Source of the DNA: an uncultured Phocaeicola sp. | Lineage (GTDB): Bacteria > Bacteroidota > Bacteroidia > Bacteroidales > Bacteroidaceae | Direction of reading: 5' to 3' | Assembly (NCBI GenBank): GCA_944320885.1 | Contig: CALUJE010000012.1 | Location: forward strand, 1 to 64,000 | Length of the DNA: 64,000 nucleotides | In this document: piece after piece, positions 33,239-42,989 of the stretch | Layout of the letters: each line of letters begins with the position of its first letter | Numbering within the stretch: position 1 is the stretch's first letter | The notes under the pieces: model-generated | Databases searched by the model: none | Told to the model about the DNA's origin: nothing | Seen by the model: only the letters and a program-made list of their open reading frames with translations | Program-made: the position numbers and the translations under genes

Positions 33239-34666
33239 ATGAGTACAGATGTAGAAAAATGGCAGGAGAATTCGGGTGAGAATGCAAATGCCGGCCGTGA
33301 AGAATCACGTTCTTTTAATAGAGAGTACAGAAAGGTGAATTACAATCGCGAGAATGGTGAAGAGGGCCGTTCATACCGTCCTTCTCCAAACCGTTATAAT
33401 AATGACGGCGGAACTTATAATCGCGAAGAACGTCCTCGTCGTCCGCGTTTTGTGCGCTCGGCCAATAACGAATCGGGCAATGGAGGCGCAGAATCTCGTC
33501 CCCGTCGTCCGCGTATAGGAGGTGGAAACAATTCACCTGCATATCACAGTGATGGCAATTCTGGTTATCGCGGTGGTGAACGCCAGGGCGGAGGATACCG
33601 TAACAACCAGCGTAGCTATAACCCTAATTTCCGTAACAACAATCAGGAACAGCGTCAGTGGCGCTCGAACAGTTATGACGGAAATTATAATAACGAACCA
33701 AACGGAAACCGTTGGGATAATGGCGAAGAGCGTCCACGTCAGAATTACCGTCCTCAGAACAATGGCGGTTATAACAACAACCGTGGAAACTCATATGGTC
33801 AGGGCTCAGGATACCGTCAGCAAGGACAGGGAAACTATCGTCCGCAAGGAGGTAATGCACGTCCTCGCCGCACAGCCGATTATGACCCCAATGCTAAATA
33901 CAGCAAGAAGAAACAATTTGAATATAAAGACGTACTCACCGATCCGAACGAGCCGATTCGTCTGAACAAGTTCCTTGCCAACGCCGGAGTATGCTCACGT
34001 CGTGAAGCCGATGAATTCATTACAGCCGGAGTGGTAAGTGTGAACGGTGTGGTAGTTACCGAACTTGGAACAAAAATCAAACGTAGTGATGAGGTGAAGT
34101 TCCATGACCAGCCGGTAAATATCGAGCGTAAGGTATACGTATTGCTCAACAAGCCGAAGGATTGTGTTACTACATCCGACGACCCGCATGAACGCAAAAC
34201 AGTGATGGATTGTGTGAAGGGTGCATGTAAGGAACGCATCTATCCGGTAGGACGTCTTGACCGCAACACTACCGGTGTGCTGCTGCTCACAAACGATGGT
34301 GATTTGGCTTCAAAACTTACTCATCCGAAGTATCTGAAGAAAAAGATATATCACGTATATTGTGACAAGAATGTGACAAAAGCCGATATGGACCAGATTG
34401 TAAACGGTATTACGCTTGAGGATGGTGAGATTCATGCAGATGCCATCAGCTATGCTTCTGATACCGACAAGTCACAGGTAGGTATTGAAATCCATTCCGG
34501 AAAGAACCGTATCGTGCGTCGTATTTTTGAATCCTTGGGCTATAAGGTAGTAAAACTCGACCGCGTATTCTTCGCCGGACTGACAAAGAAGAATCTTCGT
34601 CGCGGACAGTGGAGATATCTGACCGAGAAAGAAGTAAACATGCTTCGTATGGGGGCATTTGAATAA
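33239..34666 (+). CDS. rRNA pseudouridine synthase with long Arg/Asn/Gly-rich N-terminal arm
   Basis: 475 residues. The catalytic module is in the C-terminal half: an S4 RNA-binding domain (~238-285, [20 protein letters not shown]) and a RsuA/RluB/E/F-type pseudouridine synthase with [18 protein letters not shown] (catalytic Asp341). The first ~225 residues are low-complexity, rich in Asn, Arg, Gly, Tyr and Gln with RGG-like spacing ([29 protein letters not shown]), and are predicted disordered. Most family members lack such an arm. It probably adds RNA binding or condensate-like behaviour. The rRNA target (23S 2605-like or 16S 516-like) cannot be fixed by eye. Confidence 0.9.
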   Translation: MSTDVEKWQENSGENANAGREESRSFNREYRKVNYNRENGEEGRSYRPSPNRYNNDGGTYNREERPRRPRFVRSANNESGNGGAESRPRRPRIGGGNNSPAYHSDGNSGYRGGERQGGGYRNNQRSYNPNFRNNNQEQRQWRSNSYDGNYNNEPNGNRWDNGEERPRQNYRPQNNGGYNNNRGNSYGQGSGYRQQGQGNYRPQGGNARPRRTADYDPNAKYSKKKQFEYKDVLTDPNEPIRLNKFLANAGVCSRREADEFITAGVVSVNGVVVTELGTKIKRSDEVKFHDQPVNIERKVYVLLNKPKDCVTTSDDPHERKTVMDCVKGACKERIYPVGRLDRNTTGVLLLTNDGDLASKLTHPKYLKKKIYHVYCDKNVTKADMDQIVNGITLEDGEIHADAISYASDTDKSQVGIEIHSGKNRIVRRIFESLGYKVVKLDRVFFAGLTKKNLRRGQWRYLTEKEVNMLRMGAFE

Positions 34667-34692
34667 ATTGGAACTTAAAAACACTTATTATA

Positions 34693-36096
34693 ATGGAGAA
34701 CGTTCGTAGAACAAAAGTTGTTGACCTTTTGAAACGTACCGATATCGGTGCTCAGGTCAATGTGAAAGGATGGGTACGTACTCGTCGCGGTAGTAAACAA
34801 GTCAATTTTGTGGCTATAAATGACGGTTCTACTATCTATAATGTGCAAGTGGTGGTGGATGTTGAGAAGTTCGATGCAGAAATGCTGAAACAAATAACTA
34901 CCGGAGCTTGCTTAAGTGTGAACGGAATTTTGGCAGAGTCTGTTGGTTCAGGTCAGGCTGTAGAAATACAGGCAACAGAAATAGAAATCCTGGGTACATG
35001 TGACAACTCTTATCCATTGCAAAAGAAAGGACACTCTATGGAATTCCTTCGCGAGATTGCACACTTGCGTCCGCGTACGAATACCTTTGGAGCAGTGTTC
35101 CGTATTCGTCATAACATGGCTTATGCCATTCATAAATATTTCCATGACAAAGGTTTCTTCTATTTCCATACTCCGCTTATCACAGCTTCCGATTGTGAAG
35201 GTGCCGGTCAGATGTTTCAGGTTACTACACTGAATCTCTATGACTTGAAGAAGGATGAGAACGGTTCGATTATTTATGATAATGACTTTTTCGGAAAGCA
35301 GGCCAGCTTGACTGTTTCCGGTCAGCTTGAAGGCGAATTGGCTGCAACTTCATTGGGCGCTATCTATACGTTTGGTCCTACATTCCGTGCCGAGAACTCC
35401 AATACCCCGCGTCACCTTGCCGAATTCTGGATGATTGAGCCGGAAGTAGCGTTCAATGATATTACCGACAATATGGATTTGGCCGAGGACTTCATCAAAT
35501 ATTGTGTACGCTGGGCTCTCGAAAATTGTTATGATGATGTGAAGTTCCTGAACGATATGTTCGACAGAGGTCTGATTGAACGTTTGCAGGGAGTATTGAA
35601 GGAAGATTTTGTTCGTTTGTCTTATACTGAAGGTATCAAGATTCTTGAAGAAGCCGTAGCAAAAGGACACAAGTTTGAATTCCCAGTATATTGGGGAGTT
35701 GATTTGGCTTCAGAGCACGAACGCTTCCTTGTAGAAGACCACTTCAAACGTCCGGTAATCCTGACCGATTATCCGAAGGAAATCAAGGCATTCTATATGA
35801 AACAGAATGAAGACGGAAAGACAGTGCGTGCCATGGATGTATTGTTCCCGAAGATTGGTGAAATCATCGGAGGTTCAGAACGTGAAGCCGATTATGACAA
35901 GCTGTTGACCCGTATCAAAGAGTTGAATATCCCGATGAAAGACATGTGGTGGTATCTGGATACCCGTAAGTACGGTTCATGTCCACATTCTGGATTTGGT
36001 TTAGGATTTGAGCGTTTGTTGCTCTTCGTGACAGGTATGACCAATATACGTGATGTTATACCTTTCCCACGTACTCCTCATAATGCCGAGTTCTAA
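34693..36096 (+). CDS. asnS: Asparaginyl-tRNA synthetase
   Basis: 467 residues, class II. An N-terminal OB-fold anticodon-binding domain ([20 protein letters not shown]) is followed by motif 2 [20 protein letters not shown] and motif 3 [12 protein letters not shown]. The Asn-specific pattern and the length fit AsnS over AspS. It is 26 bases after the pseudouridine synthase and ends at a strong terminator. Confidence 0.96.
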   Translation: MENVRRTKVVDLLKRTDIGAQVNVKGWVRTRRGSKQVNFVAINDGSTIYNVQVVVDVEKFDAEMLKQITTGACLSVNGILAESVGSGQAVEIQATEIEILGTCDNSYPLQKKGHSMEFLREIAHLRPRTNTFGAVFRIRHNMAYAIHKYFHDKGFFYFHTPLITASDCEGAGQMFQVTTLNLYDLKKDENGSIIYDNDFFGKQASLTVSGQLEGELAATSLGAIYTFGPTFRAENSNTPRHLAEFWMIEPEVAFNDITDNMDLAEDFIKYCVRWALENCYDDVKFLNDMFDRGLIERLQGVLKEDFVRLSYTEGIKILEEAVAKGHKFEFPVYWGVDLASEHERFLVEDHFKRPVILTDYPKEIKAFYMKQNEDGKTVRAMDVLFPKIGEIIGGSEREADYDKLLTRIKELNIPMKDMWWYLDTRKYGSCPHSGFGLGFERLLLFVTGMTNIRDVIPFPRTPHNAEF

Positions 36097-36109
36097 TAAA
36101 TGATATAAG

Positions 36110-36149
36110 AAAAAGACATGCTTCCTTGTTTTGAAAGCATGTCTTTTTT
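36110..36149 (+). terminator. Intrinsic terminator of asnS
   Basis: AAAAAGACATGCTT (36110-36123) pairs with AAGCATGTCTTTTT, followed by a T run. It could also serve the convergent regulator gene. Confidence 0.87.
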
Positions 36150-36200
36150 ATATCTTTTATATTGCTTGTTGAGTTGAAAACTTTAAGTAGTCTGCTGTAT

Positions 36201-36971
36201 TCAGTTGACCTCTGCGATAGTGAGCTCTATGCCCATTTCTTCTATTTTCTTTATGATGGAGGGAGATACATGGCTGTCTGTTATTATTTGGTCTACTTCT
36301 TCCATATCGCATATTTTACTGAATCCTCTTCTTCCAAACTTTGATGAATCTGCCAATACAATTGTCTTTTGAGCTGTCTGTATCATGGTCCGGTTCAGGT
36401 TGGCTTCCATTAAATTGGTTGTAGTGATGCCGTAATCTAAGTCAATACCGTCTACGCCCAAATAAAGTTTGCTGCATGAAAAATTAGCCAGCATCATCTC
36501 TGCATATTTCGAAACTACTGACAAGCTGCTGTGTCGTAATAATCCTCCCAATTGTATAATGTCAATATCCTGGTGTTGTGATAAAATTTCTGATACTTGT
36601 AGAGACGCTGTTATTACAGTTAAGTGATCAGGATTGTGTATTTGTCGTGCAAAATAATGCACTGTTGTTCCGGATGCGATTAAAATGGAATCTTTAGGAG
36701 TGATTAAGCTTGCAGCACATGTTCCAATAGCTCTTTTCTCTTCAACGAAGAATTTTTCTTTTTCATTTACATCACGGTTTGTAATATATGGATTTATAAG
36801 GATAGCTTTACCGTGATTTCGATATAGCTTTTTTTCTTTTTCAAGCTCCGTTAGATCTTTTCTTATAGTTACAGACGAGACATTTAGCTTTGCAGACAAA
36901 TCGCTGACTAATACAGAATTATGCTGCATAAGATAGTCTAGAATTAGGTTGTGGCGTTCTTCTTTTGTCAT
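36201..36971 (-). CDS. DeoR/GlpR-family transcriptional repressor
   Basis: 256 residues. The DeoR-type helix-turn-helix at residues 1-57 reads HNLILDYLMQHNSVLVSDLS and NVSSVTIRKDLTELE. The C-terminal sugar-phosphate isomerase-like domain (DSILIASGTTVHYFARQI, YLGVDGIDLDYGITTTN, ADSSKFGRRGF) binds a phosphorylated effector. It is transcribed divergently from glpA across a 418-base gap that contains several TTTCG/CGAAA half-sites, so it is very likely the repressor of the glp operon with glycerol-3-phosphate as inducer. That assignment is from context, not from specific residues. Confidence 0.88.
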   Translation of the reverse strand: MTKEERHNLILDYLMQHNSVLVSDLSAKLNVSSVTIRKDLTELEKEKKLYRNHGKAILINPYITNRDVNEKEKFFVEEKRAIGTCAASLITPKDSILIASGTTVHYFARQIHNPDHLTVITASLQVSEILSQHQDIDIIQLGGLLRHSSLSVVSKYAEMMLANFSCSKLYLGVDGIDLDYGITTTNLMEANLNRTMIQTAQKTIVLADSSKFGRRGFSKICDMEEVDQIITDSHVSPSIIKKIEEMGIELTIAEVN

Positions 36972-37173
36972 AATGGTATAGTGTAGAATGGGTATTGGAA
37001 GTTTGAAGTTTAATAAAAGGCAAATCTTTATCCAATTTTTGCAAAGGAATGCATTTTTTTGACAACGACAAAGAAAAACATTCTAATTTCAACATTTTAA
37101 CTCTTTCGATAAACGTCATATAATTTCTAAGTGGATAAAATCCTTCGTTTTTGGCTCTGTAGACTTATGTTTA

Positions 37174-37347
37174 ATAACATACAATTTGATATGTGAAATA
37201 ATATTAATCTATTGTTTATTAGTATGTTATACTTTGTGACGAAATGCAATAATGAGCAAAACGAAATTAAATGTGCTTTATACACTTTCAAAAAATAACA
37301 TTTTTTGTTTCGTTGTGAAATTAATAATCCTTATTTTTGCTTCGAAA
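37174..37347. promoter_or_regulatory. Regulatory region of the glp operon
   Basis: ATAACATAC (37174-37182) and GTATGTTAT (37222-37230) are a perfect 9-base inverted pair. CGAAA or its complement TTTCG occurs at 37240, 37262, 37308 and 37343, flanking the -7 box TATTTTTG (37332-37339). TTCG/CGAA half-sites are typical of GlpR-like operators, so these are candidate repressor sites. Nothing else is evident in the 418-base gap. Confidence 0.45.
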
Positions 37348-37389
37348 TAAAACAGAAACCAAATGCAATTATATAATAAATAGTATATC

Positions 37390-39006
37390 ATGAAAAAAGT
37401 TGGCGAAGGAAACGAATATGATGTAATCATTATTGGTGGGGGCGCAACGGGTGCAGGAACTGCTCGTGATTGCGCTATGCGTGGTCTTCGCGTTCTGCTT
37501 TTGGAACGTTTCGACTATACTAATGGTGCAACCGGCCGTAATCATGGCTTATTACATAGTGGGGCACGATATGCGGTAAATGACAGCGAATCGGCTACAG
37601 AATGTATCAAGGAAAATATGATACTTCGTAAGATTGCTAGTCATTGTGTTGAAGAAAATGATGGTCTGTTTATTTCTTTACCTGAAGATGATATTGCATA
37701 TCAGGCAAAATTTATAGATAGCTGTCGGAAAGCTGGTATATCTGCAGAGGCAATTGATCCGAAGGAAGCAATAAGGATTGAGCCTTCTGTAAATCCTTCT
37801 TTAATAGGAGCCGTGAAGGTGCCTGATGGATCTATTGACCCGTTCAGACTTACATTGGCAAATGTACTTGATGCCAGGCAGCATGGAGCTGTAACAAAGG
37901 TCTATCATGAAGTTGTCAAGTTTATTAGAGAACAAGACCGGATTGTAGGTGTTTGTGCTCTCAATCATAAGACTAAAGAGGTAGAGACTTATTATGCTCA
38001 GTTTGTTGTGAATGCCGGTGGTATATGGGGACATCATATAGCAGAAATGGCAGGTGTAACAGTGAATATGTATCCGGCAAAGGGAGCTCTTCTGATTTTT
38101 GGACATCGTGTAAATAATGTTGTTCTGAATCGTTGTCGTAAGGCTGCAGATGCGGATATATTGGTTCCGGGTGATACCATTACTGTTATAGGAACAACAT
38201 CCAGTCATATACCCTATGACGAGATAGACAATATGCGTGTAACTCCGGAAGAAGTTGATTTGCTGTTGCGTGAAGGTGAAAAACTGGCTCCTTCTTTGGC
38301 TACTACCCGCATATTGAGAGCTTACGCAGGTGTTCGTCCGTTAGTTGCTGCAGATGATGATCCTACCGGAAGAAATATCAGTCGTGGTATTGTGCTTCTG
38401 GATCATGCTGAGCGTGATGGATTGAATAGCTTCTTGACTATTACTGGTGGAAAATTGATAACATATCGTTTGATGGCCGAATGGACAACGAATCTGATAT
38501 GTAAAAAGATGGGCTTAAATGAACCTTGTCGCACAGCCGAAGTTCCATTGCCCGGATCTCGCCAAGAATCAGAAGAAGTAAAAGAACGTATAGCTTCTAA
38601 TAATGTATACCGTGCTGCGGAAGGAAGACATGGAGACCTTACAAAAGAAATACCATTAGATAATGAATATGATAACAGTTTGGTGTGTGAGTGTGAAGGA
38701 GTAAGTGTTGGTGAAGTAAATTATGCACTGAAAGAACTGGAAATATCCGATCTTGTTTCTTTACGTCGAAGAACAAGAGTTGGTATGGGTACATGTCAAG
38801 GTGAGTTATGTGCTTGTCGTGCCGCAGGTTTATTAAGTCAGGCTCATAATTGTACAGAAAAGGCGAAAGCTGATTTGGTAAACTTCTTAAATGAACGTTG
38901 GAAAGGTATGTATCCTATAGCATGGGGAGAAAGTCTTCGAGAAAGTCAATTCTCTGCATGGGTATATGGAAGTGTATGTAATCTAAGTTCAGGCAAAACT
39001 AAATAG
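37390..39006 (+). CDS. glpA: Anaerobic glycerol-3-phosphate dehydrogenase subunit A
   Basis: 538 residues. FAD-dependent catalytic subunit oxidising G3P to DHAP. The N-terminal dinucleotide fold has GGGATGAGTARDCAMRG, and substrate-site motif NGATGRNHGLLHSGARY follows. The C-terminal BFD-like [2Fe-2S] domain is present (CECEGVSVGEV, TCQGELCACR), as in the ~540-residue GlpA of E. coli and unlike aerobic GlpD. It works with GlpB and GlpC to pass electrons to menaquinone. First gene of a six-gene operon. Confidence 0.95.
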   Translation: MKKVGEGNEYDVIIIGGGATGAGTARDCAMRGLRVLLLERFDYTNGATGRNHGLLHSGARYAVNDSESATECIKENMILRKIASHCVEENDGLFISLPEDDIAYQAKFIDSCRKAGISAEAIDPKEAIRIEPSVNPSLIGAVKVPDGSIDPFRLTLANVLDARQHGAVTKVYHEVVKFIREQDRIVGVCALNHKTKEVETYYAQFVVNAGGIWGHHIAEMAGVTVNMYPAKGALLIFGHRVNNVVLNRCRKAADADILVPGDTITVIGTTSSHIPYDEIDNMRVTPEEVDLLLREGEKLAPSLATTRILRAYAGVRPLVAADDDPTGRNISRGIVLLDHAERDGLNSFLTITGGKLITYRLMAEWTTNLICKKMGLNEPCRTAEVPLPGSRQESEEVKERIASNNVYRAAEGRHGDLTKEIPLDNEYDNSLVCECEGVSVGEVNYALKELEISDLVSLRRRTRVGMGTCQGELCACRAAGLLSQAHNCTEKAKADLVNFLNERWKGMYPIAWGESLRESQFSAWVYGSVCNLSSGKTK

Positions 39007-39020
39007 AGGAGGATAAAACG

Positions 39021-40271
39021 ATGAAATTTGATACAATTATTATTGGTGGTGGTTTGGCAGGATTAGTCGCTGGCATCCGGTTACAGGAGAAAGGTCGTCA
39101 GTGTGCTATTGTTTCTACAGGACAGAGTGCTTTGCATTTTTCTTCTGGCTCTTTTGATTTGCTTGGAAAACTTCCAGATGGAACTGAAGTAGACAATCCT
39201 ATGGGAATGATGAACAGACTTGATGCTCCTCATCCTTATTCATACATTGGTTCTGAGGCTATAGCTGTATATGCTGATGAATTTTCTGAAATGATGAAAA
39301 GGGCAGGAGTGAATCTTGTTGGGAATGTATCACAGAATCATTACCATTTTACTCCGATGGGAAGTGTTAAGAAAACATGGTTGACTTTAAAAGATTTCAC
39401 AATTTTAGACAGACCGGACAATTTCCCATGGAAGAGTGTTGCCATTATTAATTTTCCCGGCTTCCTTGACTTCTATACCAAGTTTATTGCCGACGAACTT
39501 GAAAAACATGATGTAAAATGTAAACTTTCATTAGTAAAGTTACCATTTATTGAAAAGATACGAACCAATCCGACAGAAATGCGTTCGGCCAATATTGCTA
39601 AGACTTTTGAAAAAGAGGAAAATATAGACGCTTTTGTTGAAGCTGTTTCACCATATATAAAAGATGTAGAGGCCATTGTTGTTCCGGCAGTCTTTGGTAT
39701 TTATTCAGATAAACCATTACTTTACCTGAAGAGCAAACTAAATAAAGACGTTTGCACCATAGCTACAATGCCGCCTTCTGTTCCAGGAATTCGTATGCAG
39801 CAGCAACTTATTCATTATTTCATTCGTCAGGGTGGAACGTTTATGTTGGGTGATACTGTAGAGCGTGCTGATATTGAAAAAGATGAGGTAAAAGCAGTTT
39901 ATACAGCCAATCATTCAGATATTAAGATGACTGCAGACAATTATATATTGGCTTCGGGAAGTTTCTTTAGTCGTGGAATTATTGCCCGTCCTGATTCTGT
40001 ATACGAGCCAGTTTTTGACTTGGATGTTTTTTATGATACGGATCGTTCACATTGGTATGATACTGATGTTTTTGCACCACAAAAATATATGAGTTTTGGT
40101 GTTATTACGACCCCTGATTTTCATGCCATACGTAAGCATGTAACAATAACCAATTTATATGCGATAGGTTCTATATTGTCTGGACATAACGCTTTGCATG
40201 AAGGATGCGGCGGTGGTGTCTCTATTATGAGTGCAATGCATGTTGCCGATAATTTGTTAAAGAATAAATAG
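39021..40271 (+). CDS. glpB: Anaerobic glycerol-3-phosphate dehydrogenase subunit B
   Basis: 416 residues, flavoprotein subunit with IIIGGGLAGLVAGIRLQEKG at the start and the C-terminal FAD-binding segment GSILSGHNALHEGCGGGVS. It bridges GlpA and the membrane-associated GlpC. An AGGAGG-like sequence precedes the start (tagaggaggataaaacg in frame with the gap), a strong Shine-Dalgarno by Bacteroides standards. It lies 14 bases after glpA. Confidence 0.95.
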   Translation: MKFDTIIIGGGLAGLVAGIRLQEKGRQCAIVSTGQSALHFSSGSFDLLGKLPDGTEVDNPMGMMNRLDAPHPYSYIGSEAIAVYADEFSEMMKRAGVNLVGNVSQNHYHFTPMGSVKKTWLTLKDFTILDRPDNFPWKSVAIINFPGFLDFYTKFIADELEKHDVKCKLSLVKLPFIEKIRTNPTEMRSANIAKTFEKEENIDAFVEAVSPYIKDVEAIVVPAVFGIYSDKPLLYLKSKLNKDVCTIATMPPSVPGIRMQQQLIHYFIRQGGTFMLGDTVERADIEKDEVKAVYTANHSDIKMTADNYILASGSFFSRGIIARPDSVYEPVFDLDVFYDTDRSHWYDTDVFAPQKYMSFGVITTPDFHAIRKHVTITNLYAIGSILSGHNALHEGCGGGVSIMSAMHVADNLLKNK

Positions 40272-40278
40272 TCGTATC

Positions 40279-41529
40279 ATGAATTTACAACAATATAATA
40301 TTAGCGAGAATAATTTTGAACAATGCATTAAATGTACTGTTTGTACAGTTTATTGCCCGGTTATTCCAATAAATTCGAATTTCCCGGGTCCTAAACATGC
40401 AGGGCCTGATGGAGAACGTTTCCGTTTGAAAGATCCTGATTTCTATGATAAATCATTGAAATACTGTTTGAACTGTAAACGATGTGAAGTTGCATGTCCG
40501 TCGGGAGTTAAGATTGGTGATATTATTCAGTCAGCTCGCATAAAATATAATACAGCATCTCCTAAGTTGCGTGATATTTTGCTGGCTAATACTGATTTTG
40601 TCGGAACGCTGTCTACTCCTTTTGCTCCGGTTGTAAATATGGCTCTTGGGCTGAAACCGGTAAAGCTTGTGATGGATTCTGTACTGAAGATAGATCATCA
40701 TCGCACGTTCCCTCGTTATTCTTCACAGACATTTGAAAGCTGGTATCGGAAAAATGCCGAAGAAGAGCAGAAAAAATTCCCTCGTCATATCAGTTATTTC
40801 CATGGTTGTTATGTGAACTATAACTATCCTCAGCTGGGAAAAGATTTGATTAAGATAATGAATGCAGCCGGTTACGGTGTTCATTTGTTGAATAAGGAAA
40901 AATGTTGTGGAGTTCCTTTGATCTCAAATGGTTTGATTAAGCAAGCTACCAGTCAGGGACAGCATAATATTGATGTTATTCGTGAAGCCGTAGTTGATAA
41001 GAATATGACGGTAGTCGGAACGTCTTCGAGCTGTATGTTTACTTTGCGTGAAGAATATCCTCATTTATTGCATATTGATAACAGTGATGTGCATGACCGT
41101 GTGGAATTGGCAACTCGTTTCTTGTTCCGCTTGATTGATAACGGTGATTTGAAACTGGTGTTCCGCAAAGATTATAAAAAGCGCATAGCATATCACACAC
41201 CTTGTCATATGGAACGATTGGGATGGGCTATTTATTCAACCTCATTGTTGCGTATGATACCGGGGCTTGAGTTTATCATGCTTGATTCACAATGTTGTGG
41301 TATTGCTGGAACTTATGGATTTAAGAAAGAAAACTACGCAACATCACAAGGTATTGGAGCTTCTTTATTCAAACAGATAGCAGATGTGAATCCAGACTTT
41401 GTTGCTACAGACTGTGAAACTTGTAAGTGGCAGATAGAGATGTCTACTCCATATAAGGTAATGAATCCAATTTCTATTTTGGCTGAAGCTTTAGATGTAG
41501 AGGCAATACAAAAAATAAACAGATTATAA
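40279..41529 (+). CDS. glpC: Anaerobic glycerol-3-phosphate dehydrogenase subunit C
   Basis: 416 residues. Two [4Fe-4S] motifs near the N-terminus (CIKCTVCTVYCP and CLNCKRCEVACP) and two CCG domains (EKCCGVPL, SQCCGIAG, with CETCK near the end) match GlpC. It anchors the GlpAB dimer to the membrane and delivers electrons to menaquinone. It starts 7 bases after glpB. Confidence 0.95.
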   Translation: MNLQQYNISENNFEQCIKCTVCTVYCPVIPINSNFPGPKHAGPDGERFRLKDPDFYDKSLKYCLNCKRCEVACPSGVKIGDIIQSARIKYNTASPKLRDILLANTDFVGTLSTPFAPVVNMALGLKPVKLVMDSVLKIDHHRTFPRYSSQTFESWYRKNAEEEQKKFPRHISYFHGCYVNYNYPQLGKDLIKIMNAAGYGVHLLNKEKCCGVPLISNGLIKQATSQGQHNIDVIREAVVDKNMTVVGTSSSCMFTLREEYPHLLHIDNSDVHDRVELATRFLFRLIDNGDLKLVFRKDYKKRIAYHTPCHMERLGWAIYSTSLLRMIPGLEFIMLDSQCCGIAGTYGFKKENYATSQGIGASLFKQIADVNPDFVATDCETCKWQIEMSTPYKVMNPISILAEALDVEAIQKINRL

Positions 41530-41559
41530 AATTATTAACTTAAAAAACAAATTAATACC

Positions 41560-42906
41560 ATGGCATCATTTTTAACTCCTCCTCCTCATAAGGCAGAGTT
41601 GCCAAAGGAACAGATTGACAGTACGTACAAAGCGTTACGTTGGAAAGTATTTATCGGCATATTTGTAGGTTATGCAGGTTATTATTTGGTTCGTAAGAAC
41701 TTTACAATGGCTATGCCCGAGCTTGAGAATATGGGCTATGAACATGCAGCATTAGGATTTGCTATTTCTGCGAATGCTATTGCTTATGCTCTTTCAAAAT
41801 TTTTGATGGGAAGTGTTTCTGACCGGAGTGATGCGCGTAAGTTCCTTCCGTTAGGATTGATTCTGGCAGCAGCTGCTACCATGTTAATGGGAACTTCTTT
41901 TGGAACATCATCCATTATAATGATGTTTGTTCTTCAGTTCTGTATTGGTTGGTTCCAGGGTATGGGATGGCCTCCGTGCGGACGTGTCATGACTCACTGG
42001 TTCTCTATTAAAGAACGTGGAACCAAGATGTCTATTTGGAACTGTGCACATAATGTGGGAGGTGCCTTGGTTGGTCCGATGGCTGCATATGGTTTAATCT
42101 GGTTTGGTGGTTGGCAACAAGGAACATTCTGGTTCCCGGCTGTAGTTGCTATCATAATAGCTTTTATCGCATATGCATTAATTCGTGATACGCCGCAGTC
42201 TTGTGGATTGCCTTCAATTGAAAAATACCGTAATGATTATCCGAAGAACTATAGTGCAAAGAGCGAGGAAGTATTGACAACCAAAGAAATCTTCTTCAAG
42301 TATGTACTGAACAATAAAACTTTGTGGTTTATTGCATTTGCAAACGCCTTCATTTACATGGTACGTTACGGATGTCTTGACTGGGCTCCTACTTATTTGC
42401 AGAATGTGAAAGACTATAACCTCAAAGATATAGGTTGGGCTTATTTCGCTTATGAGTTTGCTGCAATTCCTGGTACAATTATTTGCGGTTGGCTTAGTGA
42501 TAAGGTATTTAAAGGTCGTCGTGCTATTACAACCATGATTTACATGGTATTAGTTGCAATCTTTATTGCTATTTACTGGCTGAATCCAGCAGGACATCAA
42601 ATGATTGACATTGTTTGTCTTATTGCAATTGGTTTCTTGATTTATGGTCCTGTAATGCTTATCGGTGTTCAAGCTCTTGATTTGGCTCCGAAAAATGCAG
42701 CCGGAACATCTGCCGGATTGACTGGATTCTTTGGATACTTCTTTGGAACTGCATTGCTTGCAAATATCTGCGTAGGTTTTGTTGTTGACCACTTTGGATG
42801 GGATTGGTACTTTATCATGATGATTATAGCATGTGCTCTTTCATTCCTGTTCGTAGCATTTACTTACAAAGATGAACAGTATTTAGTTAAACAGCAAAGT
42901 AAATAA
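41560..42906 (+). CDS. glpT: Glycerol-3-phosphate:phosphate antiporter
   Basis: 448 residues, major facilitator of the organophosphate:phosphate antiporter family with 12 hydrophobic helices. The family motif SIWNCAHNVGGALVGP and the central-loop RDTPQSCGLPSIEKYRND are as in E. coli GlpT. It imports G3P in exchange for phosphate. The same transporter admits fosfomycin in other bacteria, which matters less here because MurA carries Asp. Thirty bases after glpC. Confidence 0.95.
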   Translation: MASFLTPPPHKAELPKEQIDSTYKALRWKVFIGIFVGYAGYYLVRKNFTMAMPELENMGYEHAALGFAISANAIAYALSKFLMGSVSDRSDARKFLPLGLILAAAATMLMGTSFGTSSIIMMFVLQFCIGWFQGMGWPPCGRVMTHWFSIKERGTKMSIWNCAHNVGGALVGPMAAYGLIWFGGWQQGTFWFPAVVAIIIAFIAYALIRDTPQSCGLPSIEKYRNDYPKNYSAKSEEVLTTKEIFFKYVLNNKTLWFIAFANAFIYMVRYGCLDWAPTYLQNVKDYNLKDIGWAYFAYEFAAIPGTIICGWLSDKVFKGRRAITTMIYMVLVAIFIAIYWLNPAGHQMIDIVCLIAIGFLIYGPVMLIGVQALDLAPKNAAGTSAGLTGFFGYFFGTALLANICVGFVVDHFGWDWYFIMMIIACALSFLFVAFTYKDEQYLVKQQSK

Positions 42907-42989
42907 TCAACCATTTAATTTGAACGGTCAGTATTGACCGTTCATTTAATAGAATTTTCATTTTTAATATTATCTAATATCTAAAAACT

